A stretch of DNA of 64,000 nucleotides from Pteria penguin (taxonomy: Eukaryota; Mollusca; Bivalvia; Pterioida; Pteriidae). Numbering within the stretch: the first letter of the stretch is position 1; each line of letters starts with the position of its first letter. The translations under genes were made by a program, and so were the position numbers. Positions 38,001 to 53,000 of this stretch are shown here, piece after piece. Where the stretch lies: NCBI GenBank assembly GCA_035048485.1, contig CM068581.1, positions 12,420,864-12,484,863 of the forward strand, read 5' to 3'. Below the pieces are notes generated by a model that searched no databases, had not been told where the DNA came from, and was given only the letters and a program-made list of their open reading frames with translations.

Positions 38001-41000
38001 GAGTATTGGAAAAACTTTGGATGACAGTTCTTTTTAGGATGTTATCTCTCTCTTAAGTCAACACTATCCTATATTTTGCTATGTATCAAGTGAAAGAGTA
38101 ATAACCCAACTTGTTTTTTAAGTGTGAGAATAAAAAGTTTTATACTTGTTAATGGTGATTTTATAAGTAAAAAGTACAAATTTTGCTAAATTTGTAGTTG
38201 AAATGATTTTATTCACTTCTCATCTGAAATAAAGTTTAATTATTTATAATTTTCTTTAATACGTTGATATACAGATCTTTTTTCAGATTTCATAACTTTT
38301 CCCATCTTATCATCAGCTTTTGGCACAAATTTGAACATGTTAAAAAATCAAAAAATCTCTTGTTCTGTTTTTGGACACAACTTTGAAAAATTGACACCAA
38401 CCCCCAAATATTTCTACATCAAATCAGTGCACAATATAAGCACTTTAGAAAGATTCATAAGATTTGAAATTCTTTATACTCTGTAACAAGAGTGATCATG
38501 CTTTATTCATGCTTTATATAGGACATGATAGATTGTGATTGTTTTATTCTCCCTTTTTTGTGTAATGCAGGTTATATTCCCAAAATGTCAGTGTAAACCT
38601 GAACACACAAGTTGACATATGTGATTTTTTTTAGATTATGTCTGCTATAAATAATGGAATTCCGCTAGTAGAAGTATGTTCATTTCATTAGTCAGGATAT
38701 GGTCTAGATCTGTCTATCTATTTTCTAGTTGTGTAAGAATGTTTTGTTTGCAGAATGATGGGGTCTGATGTAGAAAATTGTCTGACAGTATGGAAGCCTG
38801 ATATTGTACCATAGATATGATGATGTGTTCAGTAAAATGAGTTGTATACCATGACAATAATTTTATGTTCTGTGTCGATAGACAAACAGCCAATATTGGT
38901 AAAATGGCTTTCAGTACTTTGATTTTTACCAGAGTTTAATCTCTAATAGGGTGTATATGAGTGGAAAGACCGTCCATGTATCGTGTGAAGGATTGCACAA
39001 ATCTCCAACATTGATTACATGTATTGAATAGGATGATGAAAAATATGGGAAAGTAGATTTTCATGAGTGGAAAGTGAATTTGAGGGGACATCTTCCCCGT
39101 GAAAAGTTGGAAATGAAAAAAAAAGTCCTACAACACTTGTGATCAAGTGGTTAGTAATGTATCCATGTAGTTCTGTTGGTGTGCAAGGAACTGACAATTT
39201 TCCAGTTACAATTTGCCTCTTTACATACATTAAACTGTTACCAGCAACAACAAGACTTTAAACCGGAAATTTTATTCACTATGTCATACAATTGCAGCAG
39301 TTTTCATCATATCACATGACCTTACTTGATGTTGTTTAAAAAAAAATGCAATCATTTCCTCGTTAAAGCTTACATAAATGTGATCTATATGTAGGTGATT
39401 GTACATTCTATATGATATTTGTAATATCCTTCTTCATTTTTAATTGATAAGAAATAACTTTTTCTTCCTCTATTATTTGTCATAATTCCAATATTTCCTT
39501 GATATAAAAATGAAAAGTACTTAACACAGTTTTAGTATATCAGTTTCCGTTCAAAATGTAATGTGTTTCAAATGGGATAATCAGGAAGTGATATAAGTAG
39601 GTTATTTATTCGCATCTCTCCTCTTAGACACAGGAAATGTCACTACTGATGAATTTAGATTGGCTCAGGAACCATAGTGACGAAAACATGACCACATCAG
39701 CACACAAAGGAACACTGATCAAAATGATACATGTCTTGACCACACTAGCACTTAAGCTGCAGCAAATTTCATTATGCAGACTTCATTGACATCCAACAGA
39801 AACAATGTCTTAAGTGTAAACATGACTTCTATGATACACAAATGAAACATTTCTAACATCTTTTGGGCATCACCTATGACAGGAGATGCTTACTCCAAGG
39901 TGCCTAGTCTCGCCTCTGACAGAATATATACTTACTCCAGGGCAACTGGTATCACCTCTGACAGGAGACACTTACTCCAGGGCACCTGGTATTACCTCTG
40001 ACAGAAGACAACTTACTACAGAACACCTGGTATTACCTCTGACAGGAGACACTAACTCCAGGGCACCTGGTAATACCTCTGACAGGAGACACTTACTCCA
40101 GGGCACCTGGTATTACCTCTGACAGGAGACACTTACTCCAAAGCACCTGGTATTACCTCTGAAAGGAGACACTTACTCCAGGGCACCTGATATTACCTCT
40201 ACAGGAGACACTTACTCCAGGGCACATGGTAATATCTCTGATAGTAGACACTTACTCCAGGGCACATAGTATTACCTCTGACAGGAGAAACTTACTCCAG
40301 GGCATTTGGTATTACCTCTGACAGGAGACACTTACTTCAAGGCACCTGGTCTCACCTCTTACAAGAGATGCATCCTCCAGGGCACCTAGTCTCACCTCTG
40401 ACAGGAGACACTTACTCCAGGGCACCTTGTATCACCTCTGCCCTGGAGACACTTACTCCAGGGCACCTTGTATCACCTCTGGCGAGAGACACTTACTCCA
40501 GGGCACCTTGTATCACCTCTGACAGGATATTGCTTACTCCAGTGCCTGGTATTACCTCTGGCAAGAGACACTTACTCTAGGGCACATGGTATCACCTCTG
40601 ACAGGTGACACTTATTCCAGGGCACCTGGTATCACCTCTGACAGGAAACACTTAGTCCAAGCTACCTAGTCCCACTGCTGATTATCAGGAGTCCATTAAG
40701 GTCCATTGTGGTGCACAGTCACATGACACTAGTTACTTCAGTAACATTACAGTGCATTGCCTTTGCACAAGTTAAAACCATACTGTGATTGCACATTGAA
40801 TGCAGTTCTACATTCTAACACACTCAAATTAAGGTTGTCAAAAAATAATTCATAGCCATTTTTATAGACTTATTTTTTGAGCAATGTAAGATACACTTCA
40901 AATGTACTGTTACAAAAGTCTGTAAATTATTCAAACACTAAGGAGTATATCCCTAAAGTATAGCTCTGTCCTTAGACAGGTTCTTTGGCTCTTACTTCTA

Positions 41001-44000
41001 GGTCCTGGTTAGTATTTAGTTTGCTCTTAAAATATTTATACTTTGGATTTCCTCGAGCATCCTGGAAGAGTTGTTGAAATGTGCATTAAAATGAAATTAG
41101 TACTTGTATATATATGTTGATATTTATTATATTATTATATAGTGAATGTTTTGTACAGCATATGACAGTTTATGATAATTATTACTATTATTGCATAAAA
41201 ATTAAAAAAAAAACCCACTTAATAACAAAAACAACTCTTCTCTTTAGTGATACAAAATTGAAAATATGTGTTTGATGACATGCACGTGAAATGTGTGTTT
41301 AGGGATTTCAACGAAACTTGGTATAAAAAAAGAACGTCATATGATGTGCCTAATGCAAGGGGAACGCTGTCCAAAAAACTGAAAGGAGTTATGGCCCTTG
41401 AGCTTAGATTTTCTTAAAATACCTTGTCTTTGCAACCCCTCTTCCACCCTTTGGGAAATTTTGATGAAACATTGTACAAAGAAAGAAAATCATATGAAGA
41501 TGTGTATATTTAAAGGGGAATTCTGTCCAAAAACTTTTTTACAAGACTTATGACCCTTGGACACCTGGTCTTCGCAATTTCTCTTAAACTCCGTGGGGAT
41601 TTGATGAAATATGGTACAAAGATAGAATACCATATGAAGGTGTGCATATTGGAAAGGGAATGCTGTCCAAACTAAATGACAGGAATTATGGAATATACCT
41701 TGTCTTTGCAACTCCTCCTAAATCCTTTGGTGGATTTTGATGAAACTTGATAGAAAGGAAGATCACATTATGAAGGTGTGCATATTGAACAAGAATTTTC
41801 TTATCTCCTTAATATTTAATATAGTTGTAGTCTGTGTATTTATAAAGGAGGGTGGGAGGTGTCAACAAGGGGAATGATGGATGTGCGAAGAAGATCAGTT
41901 AGCCTTCAAACAATTGAAGAAGAAACCCTTTTGCCAGTGTCAAGGGTAATCTACATTTACTACAATTAGATGAGATATTTAGTTCTAGTTTGTATGACAC
42001 CTAGGATGATAAAGTGCGGACACACTATGTGCCATTCAACAGTACCCAGTTTTTAAAAATAACTTTAACAGGGTAAAGAAAAAAATGTGTCACAAGGGAG
42101 AAGTTTTCTGATATAATCTTAGAGTTTTGAATACTTCTGTATATGTTGCACTCTATGGTAGGGTTAGGTAAGAATTGTCATCAGATATATCTGTTGCATT
42201 AAGTCCATCATTGGTAATCTTAGATACTTAGTGTACACACCCTGCTTTAAATTTTCATACTTAAAATGTTTTTCTTTTCTCTGATCACATTACTTATGTT
42301 TGTACAGAACATTTTGGAATTGTCTATCATTTCAATGATGACTAGAAATGACACCAATTCTTTGTAGGGGCAGACTTGGTATCAAGCCCTTAATTTGCAC
42401 TGCAGATGATCTGGGTTTGATTACCAGATTGCAGCACTATGTTTAAGAGGTTGGCTACTTCCTTAACTGAAAAATCTTTTAAAGGGACGTAAAACATCAG
42501 TTAACCAAACAACCAGTTCTATGTTTAGCAAGAATTCAATTTGAATGTACAGATAACTATAAAATGAAATTATATGATTACAAATAGCTATGTTTACACT
42601 TCGGTGAGCATAGTTGAATAATAAACTTGTTTAATACTGCGTTTAACCAGTGTATACAGCACTGTCGATCAGGTAAACAATCTCTGACCACAAGTACAAG
42701 TACACGAAGTAATAATCTAATTACTTATTCATAAGGGATCAAAGATTCAGCTACAGTTTTGAATTGACAAGATCTGAAATACACATGTATATCTTATATG
42801 CTAGTTATATAGGGTGAAAATATGGGAACATACTCTTATGCCATGTAAGACATAAATCTGTTATCCCAAGAACTGGAGTAGGCAAATTGTACTTATTAGA
42901 ATGAATGTTACTTCATTATTGTTGATTATTTCATGTTTTGCATAATGAAGATATCTGCTTGATAAATTAAACAGAATATTCAACCTTTTCAGCCCACCCA
43001 GTCAATAGTCAGGTGGATTACATCCACATGGGTTGACTCCTAGTGATTAATTCCCAAGCTGTGTAGTGTTTAACTCAAAAAGGCCAACAAATTGTCAAAA
43101 ATAGTTTCATTGAGATAGGAAATAATAGAATAGGATCAGATTTCAATTGAAAAATACAGATAAGAGGATCCATGCCTATGTGACAGAGATACACTGCTCA
43201 TAAACATGTCATCCATACTCAGCTCACCATGTGTTAATATTTTATCAAGTGTAATTTGTTTATACTGCATTGTTTATACTGCATTGTTTTTAATTCTGAT
43301 ATTTGATGTACATATCGAGGATTTGATTGAATACTTCATCCTGCATTGCAACCCTATGTTGAGATGTTCCCCATCTGTTAGCACAGCAGAAAACAATTTC
43401 CTCATGCTTGTAACTTTTTACAATGACTTGAGTAAGCTAATGGGCACCATGTGTCAATACTATGGGCAGGAGCCAAGTGTATGTGTAATGGGATCTAGAC
43501 AAAACTGATCACAGTGCCCCAGTACAACTTAACTCATAAGATTTATTCAGATGTTATTTTGAGAGGTGGATACAGCAAACTATCACTGATATATTTATTA
43601 TGGAAACTGCTTCATAATTTGAAGAAACATGCTGCTGGGTGTTTGGAGATCATGGTATATCACCCTAGCGGTGTACTTGCATCTTGATTATATTTACTTA
43701 TTTTTAGCTTTGATTTCTGACATCATAGAGACATGATCATCTCCCATTACTTCATCTGATACTCATGTCAGTAGTTAATAGTGTTATAGATATTCTTTCA
43801 CATTGTGTTTATTAGTCACCCTTTACCGTAGCAGGATAGGGCTTTAAATTTTCTATCCATCTGCTCGTCCATCTGTCTGTCAGTCTTTCACTCACATTGT
43901 GCATTCTAGATGTTGCTCAAATCCTATTCAGATTCAAACTAAATGATTTGAATATATACATGACAAGAGAAAGATACCTAAAAATTCTGAGGTCAAAGTT

Positions 44001-47000
44001 GAATATCACTGCCTCTGACTTACAATGAAAATATAGTGAAAGAATGGTATGGCAGGGGGTATTAGGTGTTTGCTTTGTCCGTCCTTTTGTCACACATTTG
44101 GTTTCAGAATGATAGCTCAAGTATTCATCATATTCAAACCAAATTTGGATATATGCTTACTTATCAAGAGAGGAAGAGCCCTATTGATTTTGGGGTCCAA
44201 AGGTCAAGGCCACAGCTGATGAAAATATACTGTAATTATTGGTTTCCGCATGATAACTCAGTCCGCATGATAACTCAAGTACCTTTCATCATATTCAAAC
44301 CAAATTTGGATTATATATGGTTACTTATCAAGAGAGGACGAACCTTGTTAATTTAGGGTCAGAAGATCAAAGTAGAAGCTGACAAAAATAGATTGTAATT
44401 ATTGGTTTCTGCATGATAACTCAAGTACCTTTTGTCATATTCAAACCAAGTTTTGATATATGGTTACTTATTAAGAGAGGAAGAACCCTATTTCTTTTGT
44501 GGTCATTAAGTCAAAGGTCAAAGTAACAGCTCATGAAAATAGACAGTAATCATTGGTTTTCAAGTGATTTTCATATATTATCATTGATCATATTTCCCAT
44601 TTTTATAGGTCAAGTTCTTTTAAACAGAGGTAATATCAAATTTTACCAAAAGGGAAGGATGCCTATAGATTTGAGGGTTATTATGTCAAAAGGCAAGGTC
44701 ACTACTGGTAATATTTATAGGAGTCATCGTCCAAGAAAGTTATAATTGAATAAAGCTTTGTTTATACTATGAAATAATCCCACAGCGGGGGTATATGTTT
44801 TACAAACATGCTGTAGTGTAATGATGATTTAAGTACCATACATTAAATTCAAACCAAATTTGGAAAGATATATAGATTTGATCATGAAGAGAGCAAAATC
44901 AATATTAATTTTTAAATCCAACACTCAAAGGTCAAGGTTAGAAAAGCTATATTGAAAATATTTGGAAAAAGGAAGATTAAGAAAGAATAACAAGCATTAA
45001 ATGTATAGATTACAACAAACATGAAATACTTCATTACTGGGGCATGTATTTAACCAACATTAACTAGTTTAAGATGTTAAGTTACAGAGCAGATTTAAAT
45101 TTTGGTAACAATTAACAAACTTTTTGCAGAGTAAAGCCCCTAAATGATACTGTGTCTTCAGTTTTCCTGATTTTTAGCTTGTTGGAGATCTAACACATAA
45201 TCACCCCCCTTCCCCCATATTGTTGTCGTCAGTCCAGCATTTGTAGACAAAACTTTAACCCTTTTGAACTGGACTAGGTATAGCTTTGATATTCCACATA
45301 TGGATTCCTCATGACCATAGCTTTCAATTAGTACCATGACTTTTGACCAAGTCACCTTACCCTTGGTCTTTGACCTACTTTCTTCAAACTTTAATCTCTG
45401 CTATATCATTTGAACTGGAAAATGTACAGCTTTGATATTTCAGATATGGAGTCCTCATGACCAGGGCTTTCAATTAATACTATGACGTTTTACCCAGTAA
45501 CCTTGACCTTGGATTTTGATTTTCTTTTTAAAAACTTTAACCAGGACTATATCTTTTGAACTGGAAAATGTACATCTTTGACATTTCACATATGGATTCA
45601 TTATAACCAAAGCTTTTAATTTGTACCATGACTTTTGATCCAGTGATCTTGACCTTGGACTTAAACCTAACTTTTTAAAACTTTAACTTGGGTTACATGT
45701 TTAGAACCAGAAAAGGTACAGCTTTGATATTCCACATATGGATTCCCCATGACCAGAGCTTTGAATTGGTACCTTGACTTTTGACTTAGTGTCTTTGACC
45801 TTAGACTTTGAATCACTCTTCAAAATCTTTAACCAATGCTTTACATTATGAAACATGAATGAATTCTTCATTCTATTTGCTCTTCTGACTTAAAGTTTAG
45901 ATTGAAAAAAATTGACTTTGTATGTCAAGGTCAAGGTCAATGACAATATATGAAAAACCTTGCCAACACTTAAGAAGAAAAACTAATCATTGTAGAGTCT
46001 AAAACCTTACACAATTTTTGGTCTTTATATTTTGATCATTAACGTCTTTTAAGCTTAATAGGATGAAAGTCTGGAGAGCTGTTGTCATACACCTCACTGA
46101 CTCCTAGTAACCCCTGGTGTTTATCGTTGTCAGTGGCAGCAACATCCATTCACAAAACTTTCACCTGGACTGTATCTTTTGAACCATAAGGGGTGGTACT
46201 TTGATAATTGACACATAGGTTCCTCATGATGACCATTCATTTGATGCCATCACTATTGAACTTGACCTTGGACTTTTCAAGAACTTTAACCTGTGTTATA
46301 TCTTTTGAATCAGTAAGGGTAGGGCCTTTTCAAAAGCTTTTACCTGTGTTTTTCCTTTTGAAATATAAGTGATATGGATTTCACATGTAGATTCATTGTG
46401 AACAGAGCTTTCATCTGATCAGGCTTTAAAATAACAAATTGCTTAACGTATAATCTATTTAATAGAATTGTCCCTTACAGCAAGCTCTGTTGTCTTTTGA
46501 CAAATCTTGTTAAATATTGCTATGAGGTAGGGAAACACAATTTCCTGAATGATCTGCTTCTTACATTTAATCTTTTTGAAAATCAGCACCCATTTCTTGC
46601 GAGCTTTGTTGTCTTCTGACAACTTGTTTATGTTGTATTACAGTAAGATATTTGAATGGATACTGGGGAAGGGCTTTGTTGGTTTTTAGGTATATAATCA
46701 TGTTCAAGTTTTGTTATGCTTGGCCTTTTTGCTTGAACATTGCTGTGACCAATGGGGAGCATATATTTCTTAGGCTATACTTTTAAAAGATTACTTTTGA
46801 TAAACTGATTTATATGCATTAGATTAGGATATATTTTCTAATTAATCAAACATAACATGAAAGATATTATTTGTTCTTTTGATTTAAGTGAAAATTGATC
46901 AATCTTTTGTCAACAATTATTCAAGTTGTCCTTAACCAATTTTTATTTGGATTTGATTCTAAAAGTGCTGTTATGGGCTATGTTCATAAATATTTATTGT

Positions 47001-50000
47001 ACATCTGATCTGTTTTTGTCTGATGAGCAGGGTAGATGTAGTGATCATTGATTTATTTGCTTGACATAATGTGCATTCATTCTAGGTTTATCAATATTCT
47101 TCCAATTGTAGAGTTGTTGATGACGTACATAACACCATAACAAAAAATAAGAACAAAAAAATATGTTCACAGATATAAAACTCTAACAGAACAATATTTG
47201 TGATCAAATATAGCTTTATTATGGACGGTGTAGTCTACAATTCTCATTCTATTTAATTTTAATTAATTTACAAACTCTATTCTTTGAATACATGAAATTA
47301 GTTAGTAGATGGTGGATGAACATCTTTTTTGGCTTCTGAACTCTGTATCATTTATTTGTCATGTCTCTGATGCTTTATACATGAACTCTCATACACAGAC
47401 TTCTCATGAATATGGGCTTTAAACATATTAAATGGCAAAAAGTTGGTCCAAAGGCATTCATATACAGAAATAAATTCTGAATTATACCTTAAGTTACTGT
47501 ACAAAGACCACTTCTTGAACAGTAGCTTAAGAAGATGTCAAGTGATAAATTGTTTTGAAGATCCAGGTTACAAAATGAAACCGTAATGATTTTATTGTCA
47601 AATATTTCTATTATTAGATTATACATTGTTAACAAATCTAGTTTTTGACCCTTTTAACATGTGAAATCTTTATCATAAATGTATTGTGTTTGCTTTCAGG
47701 AGAAAGAATTCTACGATCACGTTCTGACAATCTAGCTGCAGAGATCCTGGTTAATCCACAGTCTTTGACCTTGAGAGATTCTCTTAAGGTCTTCCTGAGC
47801 TCTAACACCAAGTATAAGCATTTGATTTATGCTGGACATTTCTTCACTGGAAGTGGTGCCTGGGTGTTGCAGGTAAGCAGACTTGAAGTGTTGTCAACAT
47901 AACGTTTTGGCTCGAGGAAGCCATTTGAGCTGTGTTATACTTTGTTGACTAGGGTATATTTTTAGCTTGCTGGGATGAATGCACGGAGAGCTATTGTCAT
48001 ACTCCCGGCATCGTTGTCAACCTTGTCCTCTGTAGACAAAAACTTTAACTTGGATTATAACTTTAGAATCATTAGAGACAGGGTTTAATATTTTATATGT
48101 GTACTCCTTGTGCCAAGACCTTTCAAAGGTTAGCAAAATTTTTGACTTTGTTACCTTGACCCTGAAGTTTGACCTACTTATAAAAACTTACTTTTGGTCA
48201 TTACTTATGAACAGTAAGTGATAGGGCATAAATATGTTATGTTTGTATTCCTTTTGACATGACCTTTCATTATGTATCAAAATATTTTAAGTTTTGATCT
48301 TGACCTTGGAGATTGACCTACTTACAAAAAACTTTTGCTGTTTAAATTTGGTTGCCGGTTTTGTTGTTCTCTTGTCTTCTGACAACACTGCTTACTAGAT
48401 CTAAACAACAGAAATGTGCCATCACCATATGCATGACACTGAAACTGTCACTGAATGCTTTCACCAAATGTGAATGTATGACATATAAAGAAATCTTTCA
48501 AGGAATGAAGCAGTAATCCAAAATCTGGATATGATGATTCAAACGGAAGGTCAAGGTCACCGAATTCTGGCATGGATGAAATGCTTTCATCAAGATGTAC
48601 CTGTGTGTGATGTGTTATAAATTACCTTCTACAGGTTCATTGTAATTCAGCTACTGTAAATGACACATGACAGATGCTGTATGCTACAGTCATACCGTAA
48701 AGTCATTTATTTTCATTGGGCACAATTCTTGTGAGATTTTATTTAATTTGAAGTGTCATTGGGACATATTTCAGTGGATCTGAAGTTGTTATTTTTATGA
48801 AAAATTATTTTTGACAACACTTACTGAAGAACATCCTCATGGATATCAACCTTAATATGTCAGCCTTGAAGCCACTGCATTCAAACTGGATATCCATGCC
48901 AGAATATCTATCAAATGTGATTCAATTAAGAATGTATTTTCATGAAAAAGATTTACAGACTTTAATTGCAGTACGATGTACTTAAGTGTTATACTTCTCT
49001 TGTATTGTTTATTATTAGTTGTTAAATTCTTTGGTAATGGGCGTCACAAAGTCCAAGAAAATTGAGCACCCATGATATGTAATGGTTTCATAGTATACAT
49101 GGTGGTGCGTCACAGAAGAGAAAAAAAAAACATTCAAGTTGAATATTTTCCACCCTTCTTCCCTTACCATAGACATAGATGGATATGAACTGGTGCATTT
49201 TAAGCTGCCGTGCATTCTGAGGTAAAGAGTGCCCAGCAAATGATATGGGTTGTATCTAAATTAATGTTCATGTGTTACTGTTCACTAAATTGACTATACA
49301 ATAATTTTATTTGCAGGATGACACATTCACAGTTAATCAGATGGTACAGATCTTTAAAGATCATGATGTAGAGAATGTCCTGAAACAGTCCCCATCAGAG
49401 TTGGTCCTTCATCTGGGACCACATACAGAATGGAAGTCGTTACAAAACAAAGTAGGAATAAAGGATTTAAAGATCCAGATCAACCCAGCAGACAAAGTAA
49501 CAAACATGCATGGTGCCTTACAGTTTGCTGCATACATTTCTAACTTTGTGAATCCATTGAATTTGCCTGATTTACTTCAAGTAACAGATTATGTCGGCTG
49601 TTTGAAGTTCATCAAGCCTACAATGTATATCTTCCCAGGTTGTGAAGGTGATTCTGCATTATTTGTCATCAATGGATTTAATTTGTTAGTGAATGGAGGC
49701 TACAAGAGAAAACCTTGTTTCTGGAACATTTCTCGACATTTAGATAGAATAGATGCAATGTTGTTGACACACCTTGGGACAGATAATTTGTTTGGAGTTT
49801 CTTCTATGCTACAGAGGAAGGCTTTGGGAAACATTCATCCACAGTTGGGCTATCTGTACATGAACACTGTAGATAAGTTACCTTTCTCTACAGAAAATGG
49901 TAGCAAAGAACCCAGTCTGAGTATCAACTTAGCAAATGAAGGTTGTAAGCTAGTTGAGTATGCAAAACAAATGGGTCATGTCCCCCAGCCTTGTACTAGA

Positions 50001-53000
50001 CAAACATCTGGTCAACAGATAGCTCCTATCAATCTCTACCACAAAGTGGGCTATGGATCCCTGGATATGTATATATTGAATCCAGTATCAGATACAAAGG
50101 AGCTGAAAGATTTTTATCAGCAATGGAATAAGCATGTATCAGAATTTGGCTTGTCTCAGAACCTACCTCTCCCTAACATGCTATCTGTCTGTGCCTTGTT
50201 AGTTTGGAAACCTGCTAACGTTAATGAAAAAATTAATAGAATCTTTTTCCCTGGAAATGCACCACAACATAAGATCATAGAAGGACTGGAGAAGCTGAAG
50301 CATCTTGATTTTCTTAAGCATGCCTCTTGCTCTGCAAAGGACCTACAGATCAAGCCGATAAAGAAGACTGCTCCAGCAGGACGACCTAGTCTAGGTAGTA
50401 GGACTGCTAAACCATCACCTTCAAAAACTGAAACTCCTAAACCAGTACCAGAGAAAAAGGAAACATTACCTAAAACTAAATCTGAGTCTAGCAAATCTAC
50501 TGATGCAAAACCTAAAACTGGACCTATTGAAAACAAATCCAATACTTCAACAGCAAGGAAACCATCTGTACCTAAAACCACAAAGGCACAACCAACTGAA
50601 AGCAAAGCTAAACTAGAAGAGAAAACAAAACCAAGACCAACATCTGCTACCAAGGCACCATCCCCTAAGAAAGAAACTCCAAGAAAGGAAACCCCATCAA
50701 AAAAACCATCAAATGGTGTCAAAAAAGCTACATCCACAACAAAAGATTGTTCTCCAGCAAAAACATTAGAAAAAGCTATAGAAAAAGAAATATCTACTGC
50801 AGAGCAAAACACAGTTTTGGAAACAAAAGTAGCAGATGAAACATATACTTTCAAGGAAACCAGTCCAGCTGAGGACACAAAAGGTATAGAGGAATCAAAA
50901 CCGGTTGAGGAATCAAAACCAGTTGAGGAATCCAAACCAGTTGAAAATTCCCTAATTGATATTTCCCCAACTGAACCTGCCACGTTTGAGCCTGAGAAAA
51001 TGAAGACAGAGATAGAGGAAGCTTCTGAATGTCATGGCTTCCATGTGGATCCTAGTAATGCAGCTCCTGTACAGAGTAATGAAAAAGATCCATTCAGTAT
51101 GTTTGAGGATGACAACTCACAACAGAATGCTTATCAGGAAGATGCCATGCTTCTACGAAATGATATGGCCCCACAAAGTAATGATTTCTTTGGAGTTGAT
51201 GATTTTCAAGAGAAACCTTCTTCACTTCCAGATCCTGTAGCTTATTCATCAACAGAGCCTGATCTTATTCCAGACTCTCCGCCAGAAAAAGAAGCTTCTC
51301 CAGCGCCTGTTGATTGTATGTCCAGCTTACCAGAACCAGATGTTGTACCTAGCACCAAAGTTGAAGAAGACAATTTTTTGCAGGATAAGGGGGTAGATTC
51401 AGAGAGTCAGAATGAGATAGACAAGTTGATTGAAGGGTCAGATGTAGATCAAAGAGAAAATAGTTCACGATCTCCAATATTAAGTCCAGTTGAACCTGAC
51501 ACAAAGAGTGATGCTTTAGATGAACAACCAGTAGTTGATGAAGGAGGGGCATCAGCAGATGAGGCAGATCTATCAGCAGATGAAGAAGACAGTCAGGGAG
51601 ATGTGGCAGAAATGACTTCCAAACTTACAGATTCACAAGACATTGAAGAGCGTTTGGAAGGGACACAACTTACTACCTATGACAATGAAGGCTTTGTAGA
51701 CTCGTTAAATGAGGGAACAGGAGCTGAACACCAAGAGACAGATGAACAGTGTGTAGATGCTTCAGAGAAAGATGTAGACATCACAAAGGAATGTGAAGAG
51801 ATGCATGTCATGCCAGAGAGAGAAGAAGTTCATGCCAGAGATGAGAAAGAGGAAGATAATGACCAAATAGCAGAAGACGAGGGAATTGAGGATGATGAGA
51901 ATGAACAAGATGACAAAGAGGTATCCAACATTCCAGAGGCATTTGAGAAAGATGAAACTCCAGACCCTCCTGAGCTACAAGAACAAGTAGATAATATTGT
52001 CCCCAAAAACACACTTAACATAGACCCTTGTGAACAATACTTAGCTAGTGATCAACCTTTAGACAGAATTACAGAAGAATCAGAGGACCAACACGATGTT
52101 GGTTTCAGTGTGAGACAGGATGGTGGACTGAATCCTTTCAATGGACTGGATCAGGCTCAGTTTCCCTCGGCCTCTCAGCAGAGTAACCAGTATCAAGATC
52201 CATTCAGTATTGGTGGACCAGGACAAGGCTTTATATTTGGTCATAATGGACAAACTCCAACCATGCAGCAGCCATATGATCGACAAATACCATGTCAAGA
52301 AGGCTATGATCCATATGATGAAGAAGACAATGAAATGGAGAATCAGGAATTTGATCCAAATACAGAATGGGGGAAACCAATGGGTTTACCATCACCACCA
52401 CCTCCAGAGGAAAAAGGTGCTCAACCTGGACCAATGAGTAATCGTGTTACAAATGGAAAAAATGTCGAAGTAAAGGGATCTGCAACTGCAAAGAAAACCA
52501 CGACGTCAACCACAACTAAAACAAAAGTAACAGAAAAGGAAAAGTCAAATAAGTCAGCTGCTTCTAAAACCACTAAACTGGGAAATGTTACAAAAACTGA
52601 GACCACATCCCGATCTGAAAAGACGAACTCCTCTAAAGTTGAAACTACAAAATCTACCACTGTAAAAGGGCGACCAGCAAGTGCTTCTGTGATGTCAGAA
52701 CCTAAAAGTAAGCCACCACATCGCCCTGCTACTGCTACTGGTAACAGCCGAGCCTCTCCAGCCACTGTCAAACTGCCACCTCTGCCCCCACTTACACCAT
52801 TCTATGTTGACCTTGCCTATATCCCTCACCATGGAGATCCTGCCTACTGCAATGTGGAATACTTCAAGCGTGTAAGGGCAAGATATTATGTTTACAGCTC
52901 ATTAACTCCCAATCCTGCCACTCTAAATGCTCTGGTGGAAGCTAAGCAGACATGGGAAGACAAAGATCTGCAAGTTACACTGTATCCAACCTATGATAAT

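Larger units (their letters stand above)
32770..47699 (+). other. MAP1 intron 2 (14.9 kb)
   Basis: GTGAGT donor and TGCTTTCAG acceptor. It contains a long (AT)n, an AT-rich 36-37-bp tandem array, a 40-bp minisatellite, two SINEs with a further SINE fragment, and at least six core-repeat elements, listed separately. Unlisted parts (32770-34340, 35040-35680, 36870-37640, 37910-39870, 40680-41250, 41800-42360, 42520-43790 and 46640-47690) show no recognisable element. Confidence 0.9.

Noticed and set aside
39886..40580. + strand ORFs of 70-78 codons in a repeat
   Set aside because: They lie in the 40-bp intronic minisatellite and only read its unit.
50156..50983. 275-codon ORF on the minus strand
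   Set aside because: It is antisense to the Lys/Glu/Pro-rich part of MAP1 exon 4. The bias of the sense codons removes antisense stops, and there are no domains.
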